DNA of 64,000 nucleotides from JAHDCJ01 sp039028895 (GTDB lineage Bacteria; Bacteroidota; Bacteroidia; Chitinophagales; Saprospiraceae), in assembly GCA_039028895.1 (NCBI GenBank), contig JBCCHF010000013.1, forward strand, positions 1-64,000, read 5' to 3'. Below the pieces are notes generated by a model. That model was not told where the DNA came from. It saw only the letters and a list, made by a program, of their open reading frames with translations, and made no database searches. Positions 32,568-41,876 of the stretch are shown one piece after another (position 1 is the stretch's first letter; each line of letters opens with the position of its first letter). Made by a program: the position numbers and the translations under genes.

Positions 32568-34027
32568 AAACGGCAGAGCGGATGCCTGTGGTGATGTGGC
32601 AATATATTTTGCTATTGTGTTTCATGATAATTGGTGGATGCTTATTATTCTCCGAATCAAAATGGGCTATTCCTTTTTTGTTTGGTCTTCCAGCAATAGG
32701 AGCTACAATTTACCTTTTGTTGTTCAATAAGGAATTGCTGATTATACTCTGTTTCTTCCTGGTTCCTTTGTCGATGGGTGTAAACATCGGTTGGGGAATT
32801 CAGGTGGGCTTTCCTGCTGAATTGATCGTAGTTGTGATGGCAGGACTTTTCTTCCTTTTGTATTTGAAGAAATGGCCTGTTATAGACGTAAATGTGCTGT
32901 TGCACCCACTAACGATTTTGATTTTGACAGATCTTCTTTGGTTGTACATTGCGACGATATTCAGTGCGATACCGGAGGTTTCCTTTAAACGTATTTTGCT
33001 TAAAACAGCTTTTGTGTTGTTCTTTTATTTTTTCATTATACATTGGTTTCGCTTCCGCAATAAACTGGCTTATCCACTCATTTTTTATGGCATCGGTCTG
33101 GTGCCTGTTATTTTATTAACCCTGAATAAGCATGCGAGCTATGACTTCACACACAAGGTTGCATTTAATATTCCTCAACCTTTTTATGTTGATCATACTA
33201 TTTATGGGGCGTGTCTTGCCTTTATTTTGCCAATTCTCGTAATTCTGTTTTTCCGTTACCGGAAATTCGGGTTGAATAAGATCAATCGGCTATTGGCCGG
33301 AGGGGGTATGCTTTTATTTGCAGGGGCAACGTTTTATTCCTTTTCCCGGGCGTCACTTTTGAGTCTGGTAGTTGTCGCAGGTTTTTTTATCCTTTTAAAA
33401 CTCGGGTTAAGAATGCGTGGACTACTCATCTTAATGGCTGTTACTTTGGTTTTAGCTATTTCAGCAGTTTATTTCTTGCCAGGGGTCATCTTTCAAGGTG
33501 AGGCTGTAAGTAACAGAGGTAGTATCAAACAGCACTTTCAGTCAATGACTAACCTCCAAACTGATGCCTCGAACCTGGAAAGAATAAATAGATGGGTTTG
33601 TGCAATTGATATGTTTAAGGACCGTCCAATAACAGGATTCGGACCCGGAACTTATCAATTTGAATATGGAAATTACCAAACGTATGAAAGGCTGACATAC
33701 ATCAGCACATTTGCAGGTGACAGGGGTAATGCACATTCAGAATACCTCACCTATTTGGCGGAAGCCGGCTTACCAGGGTTTATTATTTTCTTGCTTTTGG
33801 TATGTATTACGATAAGTACAGGTATCAAAGTTACATTTGGTAATCATAAAGAACCGCTAAGACTGATTGGTTTGGGGGTATTATTGGGGTTAACCACTTT
33901 CTTCTTTCACGGGCTATTAAATGCATTTTGGGAACAAGAAAAAATGGCTGCCCTGGTTTATCCCGCAATGGCCTGTTTGGTAGCAATTGATGTCTTTAAC
34001 AGAGGAGAAAAACCTACTGCCCATTAA
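32564..34027 (+). CDS. O-antigen polymerase/ligase-family membrane protein (Wzy/WaaL-like)
   Basis: 487 residues with 11-12 predicted spans. The long periplasmic loop before the last spans contains NRWVCAIDMFKDRPITGFGPGTYQFEY and GNAHSEYLTYLAEAGLPGF, the Wzy_C (O-antigen ligase) hallmark pattern. It polymerises glycan units or transfers finished glycan to an acceptor; sequence alone does not separate these. It sits directly after the Wzz-like gene with a 4-base overlap. Its 3' end overlaps the converging second Wzy-like gene by 14 bases. Confidence 0.88.
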   Translation: MKTAERMPVVMWQYILLLCFMIIGGCLLFSESKWAIPFLFGLPAIGATIYLLLFNKELLIILCFFLVPLSMGVNIGWGIQVGFPAELIVVVMAGLFFLLYLKKWPVIDVNVLLHPLTILILTDLLWLYIATIFSAIPEVSFKRILLKTAFVLFFYFFIIHWFRFRNKLAYPLIFYGIGLVPVILLTLNKHASYDFTHKVAFNIPQPFYVDHTIYGACLAFILPILVILFFRYRKFGLNKINRLLAGGGMLLFAGATFYSFSRASLLSLVVVAGFFILLKLGLRMRGLLILMAVTLVLAISAVYFLPGVIFQGEAVSNRGSIKQHFQSMTNLQTDASNLERINRWVCAIDMFKDRPITGFGPGTYQFEYGNYQTYERLTYISTFAGDRGNAHSEYLTYLAEAGLPGFIIFLLLVCITISTGIKVTFGNHKEPLRLIGLGVLLGLTTFFFHGLLNAFWEQEKMAALVYPAMACLVAIDVFNRGEKPTAH

Positions 34028-35888
34028 TGGCCTGGTTAATAGTGTTGATGAAAAGGTCTCTTTTTTCAGATTGGGCTGTTTTGCTGGTCCAGCGAAGAGC
34101 GTTCTCATAATCCTTTAACTGGTAAAGGGAAAAAGCAAGATTAAACTTACAGTCATCAAAGGAAGGGTTAATCCTTAAGGCTTCTTCAAAATAAGGGATG
34201 GCTTGCTGGTATCGCTCCATTTTTGCAAGTGTTGTCCCATAATTGTTGAGCACATGATAATTATATGGATTGACTTTAAGCGCTTTTTCAAAACAGGTGA
34301 AGGCATTGGAAATATCATTTTGATTAAAATAGCCGATGCCTTCAATCCAGGGGACTGGTACGGTAGTAGGATCCATTGTGTAGAGCTTCGAAAAGGACTT
34401 TTGAGCTTCGGCAATCGCTAGGGGCCAGTTTTGATTGACTTTTGCCGTCAATGCTTTCCTCACATGTACCTCTCCAATAAAGCGCATGGCTCCGGAGTGA
34501 AGATTTGTGGCTAAAAGGAACATTAAACTCCCAAAAAACCAAGGGAACCAGTTACCTGGTAACTTTGGTTTTCCAATCTTTAGATAATCTTTTCCCCAAT
34601 GCGCAGTGAGCGCCAGTAAAATGGCGAACACAGCTTGATGCTCCAGGCGTTCTTTAGGAAAGTCAATAAATGAGATAATTGAAAACCCAAATAATCCGAT
34701 CAGTGTGAGTACCAAAAATTCTTTCTGTTTGAATGATTTGGTTCTGAGGGTTTTGATGCCTGCATAAAATGCAAAACCAAAGATGGCCAAAAAGGAAAGG
34801 ATTCCGAAAAAGCCTGTTTCGGCGAAAACCTCAAGGTAATCGTTATGAACTCTTGTAGCAAAAGTATCAAGAGTTTCAAATCGCCAGCCTCCTTGAATGC
34901 TATTACTCGGGAAATAGATCTTCCAACTTCCACTGCCCAACCCGAATAACCAATTTTCTGCGATAAGAGAAGTGGTTTTATGCCAAATGAAAAGACGTTC
35001 TGCCGCTGTTCCCGATTCTAGCCAGGTGGTAATATTGAGCCGCTTCCCAAGATCAGGGAATGCCCCACTGAAGCGGATAATCGCAAATAAGAGCAAAGTA
35101 GCTCCTGCACCTATTGGTAACAACCTTGTCAGGAAAATCTTTCTGAATTTTGGAAGGTCAGTAGCGAGCCAAAAAATATAAAGTGTTCCGCAAAGCAAAA
35201 ATACGAGGTAGACAACACGTACTTGTAAAAATAGAATTAGGAGGACTTGTGCGAACAACAAAAGGGTATACCACATCTTCTGTTTGGCCTTAATAAAACC
35301 GATCAGATTAAATGGCAATAATAAAAACAGAAATTCTGAAAGTAAACTTTTGTTACCCATAAAGCCACTTACATTATAGAGTGCCTGATTTGAAAAGCTT
35401 TCACTCTCAGTAAGTGATAACATTTCAAACGGAACGTACAATAACAATACGGCCGTAAGCCCAAAAGAGGATTGCACTATTCTTTCAAGAATGGGAAGCT
35501 TGGACTTTTCCATTAATAGCCTCATGAAATAATAAATACAGAAGCCAATTAGGATTTTTTGCGTCGTAAAGACTGCCTCACCAAGATCATAGGCCCATGT
35601 AATTGAAATGAGATGAATAAGGTAATAAACCAGGAAAGCAACATCAATTAGATTCAGGCTGGCCGACTTTTGCTTGCTAAATTGTTCGTAAAAAAAATAC
35701 CCACCAACCAATAAAATCAATGACTGCAGCAAATATCTGGATACCAGGTATTTATCCATTAAAGAGGGCCAAAAAAATATTGAGCTGAAAAATAGAATAA
35801 ATACTACGAATCCAGTGGCCTTTTTTGCCATTATTAGGGTCTTATAAGAAGTTAAGGAGTCAAAAAATCCAGATATGATTTTGTCCAA
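34014..35888 (-). CDS. O-antigen ligase-family protein with C-terminal TPR domain
   Basis: 624 residues. About ten spans, then the Wzy_C loop motif (FIWHKTTSLIAENWLFGLGSGSWKIYF, RVHNDYLEVFAETGFFG). The C-terminal 160 residues hold TPR units (for example AFTCFEKALKVNPYNYHVLNNYG and AIPYFEEALRINPSFDDCKFNLA). TPR-tailed versions of this family are frequent in Bacteroidota and include candidates for protein O-oligosaccharyltransferases, which would be relevant for the T9SS adhesins upstream (inference). Met20 (35831) is an alternative start. The protein shares only the general fold with the convergent polymerase at 32564, so the two probably do different jobs. Confidence 0.85.
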   Translation of the reverse strand: MDKIISGFFDSLTSYKTLIMAKKATGFVVFILFFSSIFFWPSLMDKYLVSRYLLQSLILLVGGYFFYEQFSKQKSASLNLIDVAFLVYYLIHLISITWAYDLGEAVFTTQKILIGFCIYYFMRLLMEKSKLPILERIVQSSFGLTAVLLLYVPFEMLSLTESESFSNQALYNVSGFMGNKSLLSEFLFLLLPFNLIGFIKAKQKMWYTLLLFAQVLLILFLQVRVVYLVFLLCGTLYIFWLATDLPKFRKIFLTRLLPIGAGATLLLFAIIRFSGAFPDLGKRLNITTWLESGTAAERLFIWHKTTSLIAENWLFGLGSGSWKIYFPSNSIQGGWRFETLDTFATRVHNDYLEVFAETGFFGILSFLAIFGFAFYAGIKTLRTKSFKQKEFLVLTLIGLFGFSIISFIDFPKERLEHQAVFAILLALTAHWGKDYLKIGKPKLPGNWFPWFFGSLMFLLATNLHSGAMRFIGEVHVRKALTAKVNQNWPLAIAEAQKSFSKLYTMDPTTVPVPWIEGIGYFNQNDISNAFTCFEKALKVNPYNYHVLNNYGTTLAKMERYQQAIPYFEEALRINPSFDDCKFNLAFSLYQLKDYENALRWTSKTAQSEKRDLFINTINQAINGQ

Positions 35889-35905
35889 TTTAATGTTTAT
35901 CGATC

Positions 35906-35948
35906 AAAAAAGAAAGGGTAAACTGTGCATTTTACAGTTTACCCTTTC
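35906..35948 (-). terminator. Strong intrinsic terminator after adhesin gene 1
   Basis: GAAAGGGTAAACTGT (35912-35926) and its exact complement (35934-35948) form a 15-bp stem with a 7-base loop. On the minus strand the stem is followed by TTTTTT (A run at 35906-35911). It separates the adhesin gene from the TPR-ligase gene downstream on the same strand. Confidence 0.85.
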
Positions 35949-36039
35949 AATTCGATTGTAACATGATCGAAGACCAAAAACAGAAATGGTCATAGTTTGG
36001 GCCGGCGGGATCCGGCTGCTTCGCACCCGTAAAATCTTT

Positions 36040-38664
36040 TTATATTTTAATTAACCTGGCGGAATTCCAGGTTTGAAATCCTTTTATTTCGATAAAGTAC
36101 ATACCATTCATCCATTCTTTGATATCGAGGTCAATACTATTAACACCTGGTTGTAACTCAACCACGATTTCATCCATTATCTTTCCGGTAAGAGAAGTAA
36201 TTACGATAGTAGCATGTTCTATCCCATCACTTACGATCATTACTGAAGCATCGTGATTGGCAGGATTAGGATGAACTTCAACCAATCCTTCATGTACTTC
36301 GATTTTAACAGCTTCAACAGGGCTGTAGGTGTAAGTGTCATCAAGATCTACTTGTTTTAGCCTGTAGTAACTGGTGCCTGAAAATGGCGAACGATCAGTG
36401 GCGCTGTAGTAGATCACATCAGTTGAGTTGCCAGCGGCATATACGATTTCCAATAAATCCCAATCAATCCCGTTCTTACTTTTTTGCACTTCGTAATGGC
36501 TGGAATTAATTTCTGTTGCGGTAGCCCAGGTAACCAGCACTTCCGTCTTTTTGGCTTCAGCCTGGAAGTAAATAAACTCTACAGGGAAATTGGTTCCCAA
36601 AACCTGGAAACAATCGGTGCAGGTCCATGAATTGCTTTGAAAGCCAGGTCCACAACCGGGGCCTGCAAAAACAGTCACATCATAGAGGCCTGAAGGCGCA
36701 TTTATAGGGAGGTCAAGAGAGAAGTCAAAATTCGTCTCGTCAGCAGCATCACCGAATGCGGTGAAAACAAAACCATCTTTGGAGAATTCTGCACAAGTGG
36801 TGATTCCTGGGGTGAAAGTTGTTCCAACACCGTTAATGGTCGAAGTTACTGTTGTGCCAGGGTCAGCTGTTGGTTGCATAACCTCCAGCCTTGGACTACA
36901 CTCAATAGATGCATTCCAGCCTTCGCGCGTATTGGCACCATCAGCATAAAACGCAAATGTCAAACATCCGCTTATATCTTTTGCTGAAATCTGCATGCCC
37001 TGGAGATCTCCAGATCCATTTGGGATAGGATCATCTCTGTCCCAGCACCAGCCGACTGTAGCTCCTCCTGGTGAAGGGATCACCGGCGAGAATTCATCTG
37101 GCCCATCATAGACCAATAACTGATCGTAACAGTTGGTGCCGTTGTTTTCCATACTAAATGTATTGAATGTAATAGTAACAACGTTTCCAGGAACATCAGG
37201 ACATATAGTTTGTGTTAAATTGGTTGAATTAGGATAGTCTCCAAGCGGGCCTCCGATATCATAATAGTTTCCACCACAGATGAAAGGATTGAGGACCGTA
37301 AAACAATCGTTACAGGTCCATGCAGTCCCTTCGCAATTAAATCCTCGATAGATGGTTACATCATAGTCGCCGGGAGTCGCATCAAACGGGATAACAAAAC
37401 TACCGTTGAAAACAAAATTGCTTGAAGCTGATCCTGTTATCTGATAAACCTCGTTACCCAGATTAAATTCTACACAGGTTGTCATTCCCGGAACAAAGTC
37501 GGTCCCCGCTCCAATAATAGCAAAGTTCGCTGTTGTGCCTGGATTGGCATTTTCTGGTGTAATTGAAATCGGGTCCGGCTCATCCACAGAAAAAGATGCA
37601 ATTTCAGTGCATCCTGCAAGGTCAGTAACTGTGACAGAATATGAACCGACTATCAGAACTGTAGGATCTTCAAAACTTGAACCGTTGCTCCATGCAAAAT
37701 CGTAAGGTGGCGTACCGCCAGTCACTGTTAAATCTATTGAACCATTAGGGCATCCAGTGCAGGTGGCATCAGATACTATTCCATTGACATTCATTGGAAT
37801 ACATATGGTAAAACAATTAGTGCAACCCCAAGCATCTCCACTACAACCGGGCCCTTGGTAAAGTGATACGTCATATTGTCCTGGGGGAGCATTCGGAGGT
37901 ATGGGCCAATCACCTGAAAAATTGGTGTTATCAAATGATTCTCCTGAAAAACTATAAGTTTGATTACCATTAGTTACTTCTACACAAGTTGTAACACCGG
38001 GAATGAAGTTTGTTTGAGCACCAAAAAGAACCATGCCAACTGTCGACCCCTGATTGCCATGAGTTGGTAAAACGGTAAGCGGTTCTGGTTGAGTAACGGT
38101 ATAACTTTCAAATGACGGACAACCAGCTGCATCAGTAATGGTCACATCATATTGACCTGCGCCTATATTGGCTAAAGATTGGGTGTTTGCTCCATTGCTC
38201 CAATTGAAATTATACGGTGGTGTTCCGCCGAATACATTGAGATTTACAGCACCATCGGTACAGCCAAAACAAGTAGCGGGAACCGGGGCACCCAGGATAT
38301 TTTTAGGCGCACAAATGGAAACACAATCCTCGCAACTCCATGAAGGACCACTACAACCAGGCCCCTGGTAAATGGTCAGGTCATACGGGCCGGTAGATGC
38401 AAAAATTGGAATTGTAACAAATCCGTTATACTCAGTACTACTTGTGGCAGAACCAGTTACGGTGAATACAGCGAAATTATTACTGATCTCCACACAAGCT
38501 GTAGTACCGGGGATAAATGTTGTTCCAGTGCCCGTGATAGTTATCAGGTTGTTGACTACTCCAGCATCCAAATATTGAGGGGCAACAGAAATCGATTGTC
38601 CCTGGATCTGGCTAGTAAGGCAGCAGGTCAGTAATATAGATAAGATTAGGTAAAGATGTCTCAA
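36040..38664 (-). CDS. T9SS surface protein with SprB repeats, Cys-rich units and a CUB-like domain (adhesin 1)
   Basis: 874 residues, signal peptide about 1-22. Four copies of an approximately 95-residue unit are visible: GTTVxxxxxGxGTxFxPGxTTCVE, ending in YDVxxYxGPGCSGxxWxCxDCF. The first and second are followed by SprB-type repeats (about 70 residues: CTGCPNGSIDLTVTGGTPPY, FAWSNG, GSYSVTVTD). The third is followed by a CUB-like domain (about 500-620; ICPDVPGNVVTITFNTFSMEN, NCYDQLLVYDG, GCLTFAFYADG). The C-terminus has a fibronectin-like WATATEINSSHYEVQKS domain and a type A T9SS sorting domain (VEVHPNPANHDASVMIV, MNGMYFIEI). It is exported through T9SS and probably displayed on the surface for adhesion. 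It is a close paralogue of the next gene, probably from tandem duplication. Confidence 0.88.
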   Translation of the reverse strand: MRHLYLILSILLTCCLTSQIQGQSISVAPQYLDAGVVNNLITITGTGTTFIPGTTACVEISNNFAVFTVTGSATSSTEYNGFVTIPIFASTGPYDLTIYQGPGCSGPSWSCEDCVSICAPKNILGAPVPATCFGCTDGAVNLNVFGGTPPYNFNWSNGANTQSLANIGAGQYDVTITDAAGCPSFESYTVTQPEPLTVLPTHGNQGSTVGMVLFGAQTNFIPGVTTCVEVTNGNQTYSFSGESFDNTNFSGDWPIPPNAPPGQYDVSLYQGPGCSGDAWGCTNCFTICIPMNVNGIVSDATCTGCPNGSIDLTVTGGTPPYDFAWSNGSSFEDPTVLIVGSYSVTVTDLAGCTEIASFSVDEPDPISITPENANPGTTANFAIIGAGTDFVPGMTTCVEFNLGNEVYQITGSASSNFVFNGSFVIPFDATPGDYDVTIYRGFNCEGTAWTCNDCFTVLNPFICGGNYYDIGGPLGDYPNSTNLTQTICPDVPGNVVTITFNTFSMENNGTNCYDQLLVYDGPDEFSPVIPSPGGATVGWCWDRDDPIPNGSGDLQGMQISAKDISGCLTFAFYADGANTREGWNASIECSPRLEVMQPTADPGTTVTSTINGVGTTFTPGITTCAEFSKDGFVFTAFGDAADETNFDFSLDLPINAPSGLYDVTVFAGPGCGPGFQSNSWTCTDCFQVLGTNFPVEFIYFQAEAKKTEVLVTWATATEINSSHYEVQKSKNGIDWDLLEIVYAAGNSTDVIYYSATDRSPFSGTSYYRLKQVDLDDTYTYSPVEAVKIEVHEGLVEVHPNPANHDASVMIVSDGIEHATIVITSLTGKIMDEIVVELQPGVNSIDLDIKEWMNGMYFIEIKGFQTWNSARLIKI

Positions 38665-38968
38665 AGCCTGGGTTTTTAAAAGCTAGGGTTAACAAATATG
38701 TTCAATTCAGGTATTGGCAACGAAAAACATACTATTCCTGCGCCAAATCCTGCCCGCGGAAATCACCATTTATCAATTAAGGGTCAATGGAGACATCCGT
38801 TACGTTGCCTTTTAAAGAGTGAATTTTAATATTACCTGGTGGGGAATATTTTCCAGGGCCTCCGAATTATTAGTTAAGATATACCTTACACCATACAACT
38901 GTTCCTCAAGAAATCAGCTTTTTGTGACATGAAAGTAAAGGACGATGTTGGTTGAAAAGGACCGTTGT
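38665..38968. other. 304-base gap between the paralogous adhesin genes
   Basis: Contains a probable minus-strand promoter for adhesin gene 1 near its left end (38693-38720, listed separately). I found no gene, and no strong terminator for adhesin gene 2, in the rest. Confidence 0.5.
38693..38720 (-). promoter_or_regulatory. Probable promoter of adhesin gene 1
   Basis: On the minus strand a TTGCC -33-like box (38716-38720) stands 17 bases before CATATTTG (38693-38700), which matches TAnnTTTG at seven of eight positions. The predicted leader is about 25 bases. Confidence 0.35.
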
Positions 38969-41596
38969 TTATCTGATTTTGGTAAATCTCAAAGGTTGCC
39001 AGTTTTGTTCTCCTTCAATCGAAATGAAGTAGACGCCATTTGGCCATCCGTGAATATCAAGATCAAAAACCTGTGTACCAATGGTTACGGATTGCTCCCA
39101 GGTTTGCAAGGTTTTACCACTTATGTCGGTCAACTTGATTTTGATATCCTCACTCCATAGACTTGAGATAACAAGAGATGCCCCTTGCCTAACCGGATTC
39201 GGATAAATCTCAATCACAGAAGCTTCTTGGCCAAATTTAACCACTTCTACTTCACTGTAAGAAAAATCGCCATCAATGTCGACTTGCCTAATGCGGTAGT
39301 AGTTGTTTTGCTTTAATGGCTCTTCGTCAGTCAGGTGGTACTCAGAAATTGATGTGGTGTTTCCGGCAGCGGAAACCCGGCCTATCTCTTCCCAGCTATG
39401 ACCATCCTGGCTTCTTTCCACTCCAAAATAGTCGCTGTCGACTTCAGTGGCAGTCGACCAAAGCAACTGGATGTCAGTTGCTCGTGGAACAGCCTTGAAA
39501 CTCAGCCATTCGACCGAGAGTAACGGAGGAAGTACCTGGAAACAGTTAACACAGTTCCATGCAGCCATCTGGAAGGTACCATCCGTACAGCCCGGACCTT
39601 CATAAATAGTGGCATTATACAGGCCTTGTGAAGCACCAAGTGGGATATTAAGTGTAGCTGTAAATGAAGTTGCACTACTCGCCGCACCTGTCATTTGATA
39701 AGTTTCTCCACCCATAGTAATCTCTGCACAAGTCGTGAAACCGGGGTTGAAGTTAGTGCCGAATCCGGTAATTTCTACCATAACATTCGAACCACGTGTA
39801 CCGGAAGAAGGATTAAAAACGATATCCTGGTTGCATTGGACAACAAATGCCCAACCACCTCTTGTGCCAGCGCCATCAGAGCTAAAGTTGAAAGTCAGAC
39901 AGCCGGAAGGATCGGATGATGTAATACTTACCCCTTCCAGATTACCTGAACCGTTCATAGATGCATCATCCTGGTCCCAGCACCAACCGTCTGTTGTGCC
40001 ATTCGGAGATGAGATAACAGGGGCTCCGGTATTATCACCGTCCCAAATCGTTAATTCGTCAAGACAGTTGTCTCCGTCATTCTCGATGTCAAAAGAAGTG
40101 AATAATACGGATACGATCTCTCCAACATTCTGTGGACAAATGGTCCAGGTATCATTGGTGTTGTCAAGATAGTCGCCAAATTGACCGCCATTGTCATAAA
40201 TGGTAGCCCCACAATTCAGAATATCGTTTACAGTAAAACAATCTGTACACGCCCAATTTGTACCCATACAACCAGACTCGTAAATCGTGGCATCGTATGA
40301 TCCTGGGGTTGCGCCCAATGGTAAATTAAAATCCGCAGTGAACAAGATGGCATTATCTGCACTACCGGTTATTGAATAAGTATCAGTGCCATTGGTTAAT
40401 TCCAGACAAGTTGTTGAGACTGGATCAAAAGTGGTTCCAACTCCAGTGAGAATAAGATTTATGGTTGTTCCGGGGTCTCCGTTATCCGGATTGATAGAAA
40501 TCGGGTCTGGTTCAGTTATCATGAATGAAGCCGTAGCGGTACACTCACCTGCATCGGTAACTGTCACACTATAAGAGCCAGACTCCAATCCGTTAGGGTC
40601 TTGTAACATTGCCCCATTACTCCAGTTGTAGGTGAATGGAGGTAGCCCTCCGCTAACGGTCAAATCTATGGAACCATCTGCACAAACAGCACAACTTGCA
40701 TCTGTAACTACCCCACTTAAGGTCATTGGATCGCAGATAACAAAACAATCAACGCAAGACCATTCCTCACCAGAACATCCTGGTCCAGAGAAAATACTGA
40801 CATCATAAGCACCTGGGGTTGCACCCATCGGGATATCAAGGTCAGCGTTAAAATCAATGGCTGAACTGGCTGTTCCGGTAAATGAATAGGTATCAGTGCC
40901 ATTGGAAAGCTGGACACAATCGGTCATACCTGGATTAAACAACGGGATATCTGCTGTAGCAGCTAATCCAACCGTACTGCCTGGGTCACCATTTATCGGG
41001 GTGACGGAAATAGCTTCCGGTTCGTTAATCGTATAATCTCTGACAGCTTCACAACCATTGGCATCTGCAATGGTTACAGCGTAGTTTCCTGCACCTACAC
41101 CGGTCAGATTTTGATCTGTAGAGCCGTTGCTCCAATCAAATGTATATGGGAAAGCGCCACCAAAAACACCGAGAGTAACACCACCGTCAGTACATTGGTA
41201 ACATGAAGCATCCGTAGGATTTCCAAAAATGTTGAAAGGTGCGCAAATGGAGAAACACCCTACACAACTCCACGAGGTTCCAGAGCATCCAGGGCCTTCA
41301 TAAACAATTACATCATACGATCCTGGAAGAGAAAATGGCGGGATAGTCAGTAAACCTGAAAATTCTGTTGCAGACGATGCTGTACCACTAATAGTCAAAC
41401 TGGTAAAACCACCCGAAATCTCAGCGCATACTGTTGTCCCGGGAATAAAATTGGTGCCAACCCCGGTAATATTGATGACCATGTTTGATGCACCCTGTTG
41501 ACCATTATCAGGAGAAACATTTGAGATAATTTGGGAAATTCCCAGAAAAGGAATCAGCAGAATTACTGCTGCGAGGAGTAAAATTCTTGGTTTCAA
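38969..41596 (-). CDS. T9SS surface protein with SprB repeats, Cys-rich units and a CUB-like domain (adhesin 2)
   Basis: 875 residues with the same order of parts as adhesin 1: signal peptide (1-21, ending LGISQ), Cys-rich unit, SprB repeat, unit, SprB repeat, unit, CUB-like domain (IYDNGGQFGDYLDNTNDTW, NCLDELTIWDGDN), unit, fibronectin-like segment (WSTATEVDSDYFGVERS) and type A sorting domain (IEIYPNPVRQGASLVIS, WPNGVYFISIEGE). The two proteins are nearly equal in length and differ throughout, so the duplication is old. Cysteine pairs at the end of each unit (GPGCSG, WSCVDCF) suggest disulfide-stabilised domains. Direct ligand-binding function is not shown by the sequence. The gene has its own upstream region of about 280 bases. 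Confidence 0.88.
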   Translation of the reverse strand: MKPRILLLAAVILLIPFLGISQIISNVSPDNGQQGASNMVINITGVGTNFIPGTTVCAEISGGFTSLTISGTASSATEFSGLLTIPPFSLPGSYDVIVYEGPGCSGTSWSCVGCFSICAPFNIFGNPTDASCYQCTDGGVTLGVFGGAFPYTFDWSNGSTDQNLTGVGAGNYAVTIADANGCEAVRDYTINEPEAISVTPINGDPGSTVGLAATADIPLFNPGMTDCVQLSNGTDTYSFTGTASSAIDFNADLDIPMGATPGAYDVSIFSGPGCSGEEWSCVDCFVICDPMTLSGVVTDASCAVCADGSIDLTVSGGLPPFTYNWSNGAMLQDPNGLESGSYSVTVTDAGECTATASFMITEPDPISINPDNGDPGTTINLILTGVGTTFDPVSTTCLELTNGTDTYSITGSADNAILFTADFNLPLGATPGSYDATIYESGCMGTNWACTDCFTVNDILNCGATIYDNGGQFGDYLDNTNDTWTICPQNVGEIVSVLFTSFDIENDGDNCLDELTIWDGDNTGAPVISSPNGTTDGWCWDQDDASMNGSGNLEGVSITSSDPSGCLTFNFSSDGAGTRGGWAFVVQCNQDIVFNPSSGTRGSNVMVEITGFGTNFNPGFTTCAEITMGGETYQMTGAASSATSFTATLNIPLGASQGLYNATIYEGPGCTDGTFQMAAWNCVNCFQVLPPLLSVEWLSFKAVPRATDIQLLWSTATEVDSDYFGVERSQDGHSWEEIGRVSAAGNTTSISEYHLTDEEPLKQNNYYRIRQVDIDGDFSYSEVEVVKFGQEASVIEIYPNPVRQGASLVISSLWSEDIKIKLTDISGKTLQTWEQSVTIGTQVFDLDIHGWPNGVYFISIEGEQNWQPLRFTKIR

Positions 41597-41876
41597 AGTG
41601 TAAACGTTTTAAATAGTTTGGAATATTTTGGGTTACCTCCTTTCTTGGCTACTATATTTGATAAGAGGGTAAAAGTAGACATTGCGTTGCACTAAAATAA
41701 ATGATTTTTATGTTTAAACGGGTAATTATCATATTAGAATTGTCAGCTTTAATCATTCATAGCTGTTAGTTATGAAAATCTTGTTATTGCCTGTTTTTTT
41801 TAATACTTTAACAATTCGATTCGAAAAATTACGCTTTTCCCCCCTTCAAAATTAGGTTCAGTATTTTCTGAGTAGT

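Noticed and set aside
39735..40172. Open frames opposite the adhesin genes (for example 145 codons here)
   Set aside because: They arise from the repetitive Cys/Gly/Thr-rich coding strand; no conserved domain or start context.
41632..41645. GTTACCTCCTTTCT resembling the 3' end of 16S rRNA, and its complement resembling a strong ribosome-binding site upstream of adhesin gene 2
   Set aside because: It is about 36 bases from the start codon, too far to work as a ribosome-binding site, and there is no rRNA around it.
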